DNA of 64,000 nucleotides from Ceratodon purpureus. Lineage: Eukaryota; Streptophyta; Bryopsida; Pseudoditrichales; Ditrichaceae. This document shows positions 33,428 through 45,813 of this stretch, piece by piece; the stretch's first letter is position 1, and each line of letters starts with the position of its first letter. Both the position numbers and the translations under genes were made by a program. The notes under the pieces were generated by a model. That model was given only the letters and a program-made list of their open reading frames with translations, had not been told where the DNA came from and did no database searches. The DNA lies in NCBI GenBank assembly GCA_014871385.1, contig CM026425.1, forward strand, positions 19,428,902 through 19,492,901. The letters run 5' to 3'.

Positions 33428-34330
33428 CTACGCAATGTCATTGTATTCAATTATAAAACAGTGTTCATTTTGCTGTTTGTTTTGATGTTTGTTTTTATTT
33501 TCTATCCAATACTTCATGTTTGTATTTACTAGCACATGGTGAACTTCAAACGTAACATACGGAAAATGGCTTTCATTCTTTGCAGCTATATTCTTGATGA
33601 TATTATAGGCTGATATATAGAAGATTTTACATCCTTGAGAATTACTTTTCAGAAATACCATCCTTCCAATAGAGCCTCACACAACCTGACTTTGAATTGT
33701 TCATAGATCATGGGGTTTTTTTTGCGCATTATCATAATCCACATTGATTGAGCAATGTAAATAAATGATATGCATGTTCACCTTTGTTGGATCAAGTGAA
33801 AAGAAAAATATGAGGTGCAACCACTTGTGGAACCGCATTTGGAATGAACAATAGGCACGTAGTTGATTTGTGACGTTTGCACTATGCATATCTAGTGTGT
33901 ACTCTACTAGGACATGTGATGTAAGGATGTTTTCTCTCACAACATTTTGGCTCCATAGAACTGTTGTCATTGGATTCTCACAAGGTGCCTAAATGAAGCA
34001 TGCATTTGTGGAAATTCTAAGCATGGACTTCTTACCTTTCCATATCACATGTGACATCTTAGGAGAATCATGCATTTCCAACAATATATGCCTTTGTGGA
34101 TGACTTTTATAAGTTTTTTGCCGGCCCATTCTAAACACAACCCATCCTTATTGAATCTCATTGTTCTTATTGCAAATATACCTTGATATAAAAGTTTCTT
34201 GAACAATCCTATACCAGAAATAATTTGTCCATTGACACAATATATCCGAGTTGTTCTAAACCATCTACCATCTTGAAAACAACATTGTAAACCAATCTTG
34301 GTTCACCAAGATACCTTGCTGCTGCACTTG
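33428..34330 (-). pseudogene. piggyBac transposase relic
   Basis: The minus strand gives, in the order of the transposase: NVVFKMVDGLEQLGYIVSMD (about 34310), VIWKGKKSMLRIST (about 34050), then VLVEYTLDMHSANVTNQLRA and QMRFHKWLHLIFFFSLD (33701-33970). These line up with HVVERLLVGLENRGHCLVVD, VVSWQDKKLVTLLST and YMRGVDVTDQLRGSYSSQ ... RCHKWWMKIFHFVLD in the better copy at 63 kb. The glycine-valine-aspartate of the third catalytic region is changed to SAN. Several stops and frame changes show it is dead and old. Confidence 0.6.
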
Positions 34331-35291
34331 CATCCATATTCTCCACGAGAAGTGGATGTAATATGCTTTCTTTCTCATTCATTAGAAGAAATCAGCGGTC
34401 TCCAAAAGGCCTTGTAAGACAGCCCAGATTAGGTGAGCTTCCTACATAAACACTCCTCTGCTGCTGTCAGCACGAGTAGAGAACGCTGCCCGCAGCGGCT
34501 TCACATGGTTCGGAAGGGAGCTGCATGGATGGATTTTGCCACGTTGGCCCGCTAACGTGTCAACGGTGTTCGGTGAGCGCCAAGGAGTGGAAGTTATTGC
34601 TCTGAAAATAATAAACTCCCTTGATCTGTTACCTCAATCCATGGTTTCTTCGATTTGTTGCCACAATGGTTTAGGCGTGATGGTGCCACCAACTCTACGC
34701 CGTTTAGCACCAAAAAAAAGCAGAGTGTAGTTCTGCTTTCTACAATTCGATAATGCCACTATGACATACACAATTCAATGTGATTTGCTCCAAAGATTCC
34801 AAATGTGGAAGGCGGCCCATATCGGTTGTGCAAAATTGACTTTTAGATTAATTTGTTTCTAGCGTCCGCTGGTAGCAACGGCGCCGAAGGCTAGTTTTTA
34901 GTCGGCGACATTGGCTTCATCAAAGAGATGCAAATTTATGTACTTGAGGAAAAGGTGAGTTGCCACGATGAACCTGTGTGGAGTGTTTGTAGATTAATGG
35001 GTTTTAGAAATTTGAAATTTGGTGCCATTAGACCTTGCTGACACAACAATTTCTATCAGAGTAAGTTCCCAAGTGGAAGGTGTGGCCTGTGTTCCACCAA
35101 ATTACATTAGAAGTAGTTGTGATTGTGAATTTGGTTGTCGAACAACAATAATTATGGTTTAGAGAGTTTGTTCACATTTTTTTTTTGGCCTTGGAGGTGT
35201 CCCCAAATCATAACAAGTTTTCTCGGTCAGCTATATGTCACTAAGTTGCCGAGGGAAGATTCAATCAACTGTTTGGATTTTTGGATTCACG
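34331..35291. other. Spacer between two transposase relics
   Basis: No gene is seen. A slightly GC-richer part (34450-34720) holds only a 64-codon ORF. The boundaries of the flanking elements could not be placed here. Confidence 0.3.
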
Positions 35292-38200
35292 ATGGCAGCA
35301 AGGGCTGCAAGCAACATTCAGTACATTCCCCAAGTTTCACTAGACGCACGCTATGGCCCAATCATCAAGCGAGATTCTAAACAAGTAGAGCTACCCATGA
35401 GAAGCTCGTTTCTAACACAGAGGTGTTTTGGAGACACCAACATTGACATGTGGATCAATGGAGACATTTACCTTGTAGACCTAATAACATGGAAGCCAAA
35501 TCGACTCAAAACGCTTAAAGAATTCATTGAATTCCTATGCCATGGAAAGCAGGGTCTCCAAGGATATACATATAGGCTAATGTATCATTGTCTATATGGT
35601 CCTACACTGCATGAGGAGGACATGGAGATGCAATGCAGACATTTGAGTGAAGAAGTGCTTCTGCTTAGAGATGAAGCTATTGCCAGCAACTCAAGGATGG
35701 CCCAGGATTTCCAAATGGAGAGAATGCGTTGCGTTGAGTTAGAGAAAACATACACAGATTTGCAGGCTGAATTACAGACTGTCTACGATAGCCATGCCCA
35801 AAAGGTGGAGCAATTGGAGTGCCATGTGCAAAGTCTCCAAGATGACGTTGAGCGCTGCTAGTGGAGGGCCAACTTTGAAAAGGAGACCCCATGGGCATGC
35901 GACATAGGGCTCGGGCTCTTAGAAGGATTCACGAGTTGAAACCTGGATCAGGTGGAACAAAAGCAAGAGTGAAGCTTATATGGACACTGTTGCAACCAGA
36001 TGTTGTGCAGTCTGCTGTCCACAAAAATCGAGTGGATCGTCGACGTCAACATTGTGTGGGGGGATAAAGAGTTCCAAGGTAGAACCGTAGTAGCGCAAGC
36101 TCAAATTCTGTCAAAGCATGAAAGTATAGCCCTCGCTTCTCAACCTTCTATGGCACATGTTGAGGCAAAGATTGCCAACACTGTGCTTAAATCGATTGGT
36201 AAGAGTATAAGACTGGACAAAATTCTTGATGCTTGCAACCATGCAGGGGTTTTCCATTGGGGATATGATGCTATCTACAAAGTTGTGAAGGCTCTCATTG
36301 CTGATTTCAACAAACGAGTGAACGGCAATATTTACCAAGGCCCTACGAAGTGAAACTCCTTCAGCAGGAGTTGAATGCGAACTTGCTACAGTATATTGGC
36401 GAATACTACCATGGTGAAGGTGCAGTGACGTTGCCACCAAGTTCTAAGAAGAACATGACATCCGAGGACATGGTAAAAGAAGTCGTCTTCACTAAGAAGG
36501 ATTTACTTTTCACGGATTTTGAGGTTGTCCAAAGAAGCATCGTGATCTTCTACAGAATCACAAAAGAAGGTGTGTTTCTTCCATCGGTTATGAAAGCACC
36601 TCAGTTTGTTCTTTTCAATGTTTGCTGTCAGCAAGTGCATGTATCAAGATGTAGTCTGCCCCCACAACTACTTGCAATGTTTCCACAGAGTTTAGTCGGA
36701 CACCACTGGTATTTGTCATGAAATTGGACGAGGCTGAGATTGTGAATGGTAAGAAATTTGAACGTGTCAGCATCACGTTGATGAATAGGGCACTTGACAC
36801 AAACATTCAGAAGGACTATGCTCTGTTTTTCTCAGTCCAATCGGAGCAAGAATTTTGGCCAGTTGCAACCTTTCAAGTGGAAAAAATGTCCTACAAAGTT
36901 CTCTCTTGGATATTTGGGAAATCCAAGTTCCTAGCAGTGATTACAGCACAGTTCAATGGCCAGAAACTTCAAGTCCTCGAAGTTCGTGAATTCCATATGG
37001 AGTGATACCTCGCCGCGGATATGAAGCCGATCAAGTGTATGTACAGGCTTCATTCCGGGCCTTCATGTGCAATGAACTGCATATACTGCGAGCAGAAGAG
37101 GTTTAAGCCTGCCGTAGAGACAACAAGTTAGGCGAATGCTGCCATCAGAAAATGTGCTAAACCCAACTGAGTGGGAGGATTGTTTGCCAAGTCTGTGGCA
37201 GCAGAACTTTATGACATGCGAGCACATACAAGGTGGCAGCCTATCTTGCCAATTCATTGTATAGAATGCACATTTGTACACTACATGCCCAAGTTTGATT
37301 AATAGAGAAAATTGTGCATCAGCATATCATTTATGTCTAGAACATACAAGATCAAAGACTTAGGGCTACAACAATAGAGCAGATGGAGAAGTCCTTGTCA
37401 GCAATCGGGGCTCATGGTGGCAATGTAAGGATCAGAAAGGATCCAAAGTTGAGTAGCAGCATAGGATATGTGCCACAGAAACCATCTTTTAGTGGCGTTG
37501 TTGCCGGCAGACTTTTTCAGACCAAGCGTTTGGTTTGGCAATGACAAGGCCTGGAAAGACATATGCCAATCTGAGAGTTATAATAGTCGCGGTGGTGCAA
37601 TTGTAGGGCAAGGGCTGCTATGTGGCAAGCCTTTGAAGAGTTTCTACCATACTTCAGCGATTTGGTGTTGACAGCACAACAACTACTCTAGTTCAAAGGG
37701 AAGATAGAAATGTTGTGAACGACATTTTTAAAGGCCTTTGGAGAGGAGCATGTTTTCCATTACATGGTGGATTCTATACCGGTTTTTTAGATTATTTAGA
37801 GATTGATGGCAGAGCTTACTTTCTTCAATTTGCCAACGAGTTTTAACATTGTTCTGGTTGTTGACAGCATGTATTTGTGAGGCACGCCAGTTGGTTAATG
37901 GAGGAATACAGTAGTCTGTCCGTCTGGAGTTGCCACGGTATGGAGAAATTTCATCATCAAGCGAAGGCAGCAAATCATGCGCATATAGCTCATGGTGGTG
38001 GCAAAGAGCGCATCAGTGTTATTTTGCAACAATTCCTGCATTGGTACTAAAATATACAACACAGGTATAACAAGAAATTAGAGTGCGCCAAAGTTCTCAA
38101 TACCCCGGTTGATGAAGCAAGGTTGATAGCTACGTGTAGAAGGCGCGAGCAGTGGCATCAATCAAATGCTGCTAGGGCGTTGGAGAATTAGTGCTCTAGG

Positions 38201-38407
38201 CGACGGCTTGTTGGGAACGCTTGGGTGTGTGATGACTCTATTGGAGGTGGTGGGCGCAACGATGTCCAAGCATCATATTCTGCCACTGAAGAAGACACCG
38301 AGGAGGCTTGCAACAGTGTGGATCTTGAAGATGGTAGCAACTCCACTGACGGTGAGGACGTTGGCAACAACGTGGACACTCATGACGCTCGCAACGATCG
38401 TGTGTGA
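35292..38407 (+). pseudogene. Decayed transposase-like gene of unknown superfamily
   Basis: ATG 35292 starts MAARAASNIQYIPQVSLDAR, then DMWINGDIYLVDLITWKP, and a coiled coil (EDMEMQCRHLSEEVLLLRDE) to TAG 35861. Further pieces follow in shifting frames: ARALRRIHELKPGSGGTKAR, KILDACNHAGVFHWGYDAIY (36000-36353), a 123-aa and a 95-aa frame to 37005, then LWRGACFPLHGGFYTGFLDY, CHGMEKFHHQAKAANHAHIA, HGGGKERISVILQQFLHWY and an acidic C-terminus ending at TGA 38405-38407. The His-rich CHGMEKFHH plus HGGGK block looks like the end of a DDE-type transposase domain of cnidarian/algal/plant repeat families, but I cannot name the superfamily. Confidence 0.5.
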
Positions 38408-38414
38408 ATTGAGT

Positions 38415-41280
38415 GCAATGCGTTCTAAACTCACTATATGGACATATAGAATGTGGCTGCCAACAATGTTTTCATTTAAATAGGTTAGACCATGATTATC
38501 CCTTAAACATGTTTTTTGGGTTAAAGGTTCTAGTCATTCATACCACTTTATTATGATAGCACTTCAAGCGCTTGTATCTTAACACATGATTGGCTTGTAG
38601 AGTAGTACAACTTTTTTCTTGCCTTCAGTCATTTATTTTGCAAAGCCAAGCCGCTACACATATAGATCCTCCACCTTCTTTCAAATCAGAACTAGTTTGA
38701 TCAGATAAACACTCGAGCCAACCAACAATGAACTCATGACTTGGCAAACAGTGACATGCAAAAACCATATGTGCTAAGTAATTTAAAAAGAGTTGAATAC
38801 CATTCCAAAAAAACCACTAGTATATCTTACTAACCGCTAAAATTCCTTGACCATGTTTCACCAAAAAACGCTCCAAAGCTACCATCTCCAAGGTAAAAAG
38901 CACGAATGACTAAAACATCATTTATTTCTTACTCAATCGTAAGATCTTCAACTAAATTATTCTAGTAGAAAGCTCAATTTTTTTTTTAATCATAATTCGC
39001 CGTCAAGATTAGAAGATTATAGCGATTGGAATTTGAAAACAAACTTTTCTGACAAGATTTTTGACTAGGTTGACACACTCTAACTTTTTTTTTCTTAGGT
39101 TTTTTGCATTATGGATTTTGGGGGTTTTGGTGCATGTCAAAGGAGACTCAGTTAGCTAATTTTATTAAAGAAAATTACACACAAAAGTCAAGTGTAGCAT
39201 TTTGAAAGCAATATTTTTATTAAGTTGAATACACAACAATGCTAAATCTTATTTCCTTCCTAGAAATTCCATTATATCATAAAATCCCAATCCAAAGGGT
39301 CAAAATTTTTTGAATCCAAATAAGATTTTTTCTAACTTTAATGAATGAAAGAAGAAGTGTTTTTAGTACATTGCTTGAAACGGTGAGAAAACTTTGATAT
39401 TTTGTAGAGTGAACATTTTGTTCTCAAACATGTTATTTTTTAGGGAATCTCAAAGATGACATCATCAAGTATTTATAGAAATATTTTTAGAGGTAATTCA
39501 TGTAATTAGCATGGCTGCCTAAATTGCCCACCGAACACAAAATTCCACTTCGGGTACCATAACTATTTTTTGAAATGTATGATTTTAAAAAAAAGAAGAT
39601 TCCCTCAAAGTCTTTGTTACAGCAAAAGTTCACAAAAAGTTTCAAAAAATATCGTGTTAAATTGAAGTTACAGGTACATGCCCAAACTCTAAAAAAGCCC
39701 GATTTTTCCACTCTGTCCTTAGGGGTTAATCAAAGACGAATAATTCTTGGTTATGGATTAGCAGATACAAGTAATTGATTATTGGTTAGAATGCGTACTT
39801 TAGAAATGTTTATACCACCAACCTATATCATGTAGGCATAGGCTCATTGGTGGAACAAACAACCGCTTTATTCATGTTGTTCTTCAAAGGAGACCATAGT
39901 TGTCTTAATTTGCCGGTTGCTTTCTACAGCTCCTATTGCCGATATTTATGTAATGCACCATCATCATTCCTCCAATTCATAAGCTGAATAAAGTTGAACA
40001 TTTTTTGCATTGGTTCATTTTCAGTCCCCATAAATTTCCTCTTGCCATCCTCTTCTTACAATGTTAATCCTTGAACATCCAAACGAGCACACAATGGTTG
40101 CAAGAGTGTCAAAAACGCAAATAACCAAAAACTTGCAAAGATCTGTCTGGAGTTTAAATTTTGGCCAATTCAAATTTTGGTCAGAATTGTTTTGGAGTCT
40201 ATTCAAAGTTTGTTATTTAAAAAAAAATTGGGAGGATTTTGTTCTCTTTTTCACATCCACATTATGTATTCTCATCTTAATTAATGAACCAACTCTTTTC
40301 ACTTTTCAGCGTATAAAGTCTCATCCTAATACTTATGTCAAGAAGTGTTTCTCACTTGGAAAATTCAAAATCCAATTCTTTACAAATTCTAATGCACACT
40401 CCTGAAGTGCAAGGATGGCCATTTGCATGCATTCGCCAGAAGAACATCATTCAATAGGTATGTCAAATGCATAAACGTTCTGAGCAAAATACTGTGCAGA
40501 AGAGCTAAACCCCTACTTCAAAAATTACTCATCACCCAATTAAATTTCTTGTCGTTTAAGAAACATAAAAAAGAATCAAAAGAGAACTAAAAACAATCTC
40601 TTCACATAGTATCTTTAGAACTGAAGTGACACAGAACCATGTCCCAGACGAACCATTTGAGTGCCTAAATCATTTGAAAATCAGGCCTGTTTAAGGTAGA
40701 GCTGCACAAGATTCAAGCAGTGATGAACCATTGGCATTCAAGATTCACCGCATTCTACACTTCTGATGTAATAGGTTTGTTTATACGTTGTGGAATGATA
40801 AGGATAACGATTCTTCAAGCTTTACTAAGGTCAATATTATATTTGTGCTAGATATTTACGGTAAATTGCAACAAATCGCTTGACTCTTGTCTACCCGGAT
40901 TCATAATCAGTTTTTTAAAAAACTTTGCTTCCAAATTCAGTTTGCGACTTTCATTCCAGTCTTGCCAACTCATCAAGGTACCTCTGATTCTGCAAACACA
41001 GGCACGGTTGTCGGTTAGAAAAATATTCTTCTCCAAATCCCACCTCATACAGCCAGACTCTATTGCAAAGACTCTAAGCTGTATCAATATCTCCTCAAAA
41101 GAGACACATCCAACCATGTGTCAAGTCACAAAGAATCTTTATTATCAAAGAATCATTCTACACTCGTGAAAGATCCGAAAAAATCTAGAAAGAAAACTCA
41201 GGAGGTCAACCGCTTTAGAAGCCTTTCCTGAACCAGAAGCAGTCCATTCTGTATACAGCCTAGGAAAAACAATGAGCTCT
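38415..41280. other. AT-rich intergenic region
   Basis: About 2.9 kb with no recognisable coding sequence. It separates the repeat-rich left part of the window from the genic part. The last 400 bp are the 3' flank or 3' UTR of the DCN1-like gene. Confidence 0.35.
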
Positions 41281-41284
41281 CGTA

Positions 41285-44171
41285 TTATTGATGGAGAAGC
41301 AGATCTTGTTGTGGACTTAAAAATGCAGGATAACCTCCACAAGCGGTAGGTGTTTCTGCTTTCTGAACATTAGAAGACCCATGGAACTGACCCCATCGAT
41401 GGTTTTCAGTTCTGCCCTGACTTGGCCATGGCTGCCATGAAGGTGCCAGAAACACATCATAGCCACTTCTGCTGGTGTAAGTTGGCGGATCCTGGGGGAA
41501 AATAATATCCTAAATGTAAGTATTATGTGAAACACAAAAACTAAATCTGTGTCTCAATTACTCTTTAAAACCCCGTGGAGCAGAACAGCCGAACACCGCA
41601 AAACGACCTGCGATAATTTCCTTCGCCGAATTGGAGCTCGACTTCAGCATAGAAACTGAGAAAGGTATTCTCAGCGGAAACTGAGGCACAAACGGGAGCT
41701 ACTATAGAATCATGGAGTAGAATAAAACCTAGAAATACCCACCTGACCCATAATAGATGCCTGTGCAAATTGATTCGTAACATTAGCACTGTCACGGTGC
41801 TCCCAAATACCATGTGTCTCCTGCAAATCGCCATCAACATCTTCCATAGGGTCCGATGCTTCGGATGGAGAAGTTCCGCTAGTTCGCATACGCTTGGTGA
41901 TCAAAGGACTAGGCATTTTTGCCAACCTTTGGGAAAGGCAGTTAACCGACTCCGCTTGAGCGGCTTCCTCGATTGGGTCCTTCCAGCGTCTCTTGCTTCC
42001 AGCCTGCGCTGCCATACCTGGGAAACTAGAACCTTTTAAGAGCACGATCAATCCTAAAAATAACATAAACCTACTGAAGAAATTCTCATTCAAAGATCTA
42101 CCCCCGTAAGTTTCCGTAGACACCTAGCGCCGGAATTGCCTTGAATGTGTACCGTGTTTTACAAAACTTCATTAGAAGCTCAACAGGACGAGAGAGAGGC
42201 AGTTCTTACCTGGTAAGCTACTGAGTCGGCAGTTCAAAGACGACCCTGAGGGGTTCTCTGTGTTCAACATCGGCATGGCATCTACTCCACAATCGCAGAC
42301 GCGATGCATATCCTTACTGCAACGAGAGCATGCGTTTTTCCTGCGCAAGTAGACACACAGCTAAGAAACTCCACAAAACCCTGAAGGCAAAAGCATATGC
42401 CCTAATGAAATCGACCAATGCACAAGTTGATAGTCGTATACCTGTACATACTGTCAACAAACTCATCCACCAGTACTGGCCATGCCCCTGCACAAAAAAA
42501 TAAGCAAAAGTTTTAATCAAAATGTTATACTGATGCCTTCAAGTACTGCCCAAAGCGTAAGGCTGTGAAGAATTCTTTGGAAACTCATAATAAAGAATTC
42601 ACCTTCTGGATCATAGTTGCTAAGATCCTCATGGACGCTGCGGCTAAATTCAAGCACTTGCCTCCAAGTATCTTCTGATATGGCATGTCGCTGATGTACC
42701 TACACGATCAAAAACAAACAAACCACGCAGTTGCTATATCTCACGCAATAAAACTAACTCCATCTTTCTTCAGCACAAGGGATCAATACATGTGCAAGAT
42801 ACATGCTACAAAACTAAAAAGCGCCGATGTGGTATAACTACTCATAATGCAAGAAATTTACCTGGACAAAAGCACACCACTGATTAAGTAATCGGAAACG
42901 GCCTGTCAACGCTAATCTCCACCCATTTACAGCTGTACTAACAGCTGCACAATCATGCCAAAAGTTATCATGTCAAAGATCTTACACAAAACCTACATCG
43001 AATTCAAAGTTGATACAATTGAGTGGTAGCCTGAAAAACATTTCCTCTACACGTCTCATACAACAAGCCATCAAGTTCCAAAATCAAAGCAGAGAAAACT
43101 ATGGTGATATCCATTGAATTTCCAGTCGAATAGACGGCGCCCAGAAATGCCTTGTCACAACAGAAGTTGAAAAAAAATGAACTTACAAATGTTTTTCTGC
43201 CCTCGCTCCCGGCACATGAAGAAAACAAATCGGTAAAATAGTGCAAAATTTCGCGTATCTAAAAGCTGTTACACAGAAAGCATTCATTTTAGCTACCATC
43301 CTCAATCTTTGAATGGCCATGGTTCGAAATTGATTGAGAAAAACCCGTTATCTCCCCCTTCGGTGCCAAGACATACATCTATTACATTGAATATTTGAGT
43401 GAAACAGATACAAGTCCCCAAAATCGCACCAGATTATCCTTTTAAGCCAGGCCAAAAACCGATGGCTATATGTTGCTATGATGACACACAGGAGTTGCAA
43501 CCAATCGCTCAGGGCTAAAGTATATAGAAAATCCATACAGTAACAACAGTACCTCAGCCTGGAGATGTGAACACAAACTCCGAAGTCCATCAAAGGCTGC
43601 CTGCCTGCATATCATCACGTTGTAACCAAGTGGGAATATCCAATCGTCAACGTTGCAATTATAAGATAATGACAGCCCTTTCGAGCCTGTAAAGATCGCT
43701 CATCATTGTCAGAAACCCTAATTAGCATTTCGACCCACAGTTACTGGCAATGTGATAGTCCCCAGCGCCACAAGTACAAAGGGCGATCATTACTAAGGAA
43801 TTAAGAGCACAAAGGGAGCTGCAAAGGGAGATACTAACCCTGTCAAGCCTTGGGACTCGGCACATACAGACAATGCTGAGAGCCTCGCCTTTATCTTGCT
43901 GGGCGATTCATCCGCTGTTGCTGTATCTGTGAAGAGAATAGGGAGGGATCAACAATCATGTAGCTGCAAAAGAGATGTTAAGGAAGCTTAACTACAAATA
44001 GGAAGCAATCCGTAATACAAAAAAACCTAAACCGTACACAAACTTCATCCTCATGAGTCCAGCCAAGCTTCTCCGAAATGGTCAATTACCTGCATACTCC
44101 GAATATATGTCCATCATTCTTGTGTCACCAACTCCACGCCCTAAACTTCGCGTGAGTGGCATACTAGCCAT
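41285..44171 (-). CDS. DCN1-like protein (DCUN1/cullin-binding domain, AAR3 type), multi-exon
   Basis: The product is a NEDD8 E3 co-factor that in known members binds cullin and UBC12 and promotes cullin neddylation in the SCF/CRL pathway. Exons on the minus strand: 44171-44090 (MASMPLTRSLGRG), 43926-43839, 43604-43553, 43258-43187 (FYRFVFFMCRERGQKNI), 42944-42862 (LALTGRFRLLNQWCAFVQ), 42699-42603 (HAISEDTWRQVLEFSRSV), 42487-42442 (AWPVLVDEFVDSMYR), 42340-42210, 42017-41743 and 41491-41285. Introns are GT-AG and phases agree, except between the third and fourth listed exons, where one small exon of length 1 mod 3 seems to be missing from my model. The DCUN1 motifs (ISEDTW, LSNYDPEG, AWPVL) are intact. 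The C-terminal exons are plant-specific, with a Cys-rich patch (CSRCSKDMHRVCDCG) and a basic KRMRT segment. Confidence 0.85.
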
Positions 44172-45813
44172 GGTCTGCTGGTGGCACAGCGACAAAGAGC
44201 CTCTCATACTCCACTACCAGCACGGCTTACTCCCCACGACAGTCTCGGAGGAGCCCTGGACGGCATCAATTCCACCGCGTGTCTCCTCTACAAAATCCCC
44301 ATCCTTGTTCAACCTGGCACACGAGTGCCAACTTCAAAATCAAAACGAGTCGTTGGGCGGCACGCAGAAGCCAGAGGAAGGAACGTCTCGACGTCGATCA
44401 AAACCCTACAAACTACCATAACAACGAATCACTTCCAGAAAATAGCGTTCTGATAACCAAGTCAGCACCTGCCCATTCACGTTCCAAATCCCTGGTATTC
44501 TCGGTTTCCTCACACCCACGCACTCGTTGTTTCACCACAAAACTGAGCACACTAATCCCCTAGCGTGTCACCGGCAAGGCATCGAAGGGACCCGGGCTTT
44601 TAATGAACATGTAGAGAGAACAATCCAACGCACCAAATTGGGAGAAGTGCACAAATTCAACGGCTACAATGGTGATCCCTCCACGGCGCTGACGATGGCA
44701 CGAACTCGTGACGACGATGAATGAACCGACGGAAGAGAGGGGAGGGAGGGAGAGAGAGAGTGGTGGCATGGGAGGGAGGGAAAGGGAAAGGGAAAGGGAA
44801 GGGAAGGCACGGGAAGGGAAGGTGGGGCAGTGGGCAGCACATACAGAGAGGCGAGTGAGTAAGTGCACACAGGGAGGGAGGGAGGGAGGGAGGGAGGGGT
44901 GGCAGACAACCCACCCACCGATTGGCAGAGAGGGTGAGTGCGACTGCGGTGATACCAAGGCAGAGAGGGAAGGCAGGGAGGCAGGCAGGGAGGGAGGGAG
45001 GGAGGGAGGGAGGGAGGGGAGGGGCGACGCCACAGACCAGAGCGGAGCAGAGCAGAGCAGAGCAGAGCAGAGCAGAGCAGGGGTGTGTCAACTCGTGAGG
45101 CGTGAGGGAGGGGAGGGGCCTCATATGGACTCATGGACTCATAACTTATGTTACCTCCACTGTAACTGTGTCTCACAACTCAGGAGCCCCCCGGACGGAC
45201 GTGGACGGACGGACGGACGGACGAGTCCCTCCCGAGTCCCGAGTCCCAAGTCCCTCCTCCCGACTCCCGACTCCCGACTCCCTCCTCCCGACTCCCTCCC
45301 GAGTCCCGAGTCCCGAGTCCCGAGGGGAGGGGAGGGGAGGGGAGGGGAGGCTCGTACCATCATGTCGCTCGCTCGCTCGTGAGTGAGTCGGCGATCTCTC
45401 TCCCTCTCCCTCTCTCCCTGTCCCTGCCCCACGGCCCCCACTCATATGAGCCTTGCCTTGTCCCCGACTCAGTCACCACTGTCTTCTCTCCCTTTCTGCT
45501 CAACATTGCTTTTCTCTCCCATGCCCCATGCCCCATGCCATTTCCCTTCTTCTCACCCCTAGGCTCCTCACTGCGCTGCCTGTCAGCCGCCTGCCTGCCT
45601 GCCTGCCTGCCAGATGCTGCCATGTGCTTGTGTGGATTCGGGAACATGCCCCACTGCCATCGCTACTTACTTACTTACTTTCCTTTCTTTGTTTCTTATT
45701 AGCTAGTACCTGCTTCGATCGGACCATGGACTGCCCGGGTGCCTTGTTCCGACGGCTGATTGGGTGATTGAGCTATCAAGGTGCCGACGTTGAGCTCTGG
45801 AGGCCACCGAATT
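44172..45813. promoter_or_regulatory. Shared divergent upstream region with simple repeats
   Basis: This region lies between the starts of the DCN1-like gene (minus) and the PhoD-like gene (plus), so it carries both promoters and 5' UTRs. It holds many simple repeats: GGGA runs at 44733-44780, 44873-44897 and 44988-45018, GCAGA x8 at about 45042-45080, GGAC x7 at 45193-45224, CCCGACT/CCCGAGT units at 45228-45322, GGGGA at 45320-45350, TCCC runs at 45400-45425 and TGCC units near 45592-45612. The long overlapping ORFs on both strands come from these repeats. The GAGA/CTCT tracts are compatible with plant GAGA-factor sites; this is inference. Confidence 0.6.

Noticed and set aside
44560-45767. 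Many overlapping ORFs of 90-224 codons upstream of the PhoD-like gene
   Set aside because: Low-complexity Ser/Pro/Leu or Gly/Arg/Glu translations of simple repeats; open on both strands.
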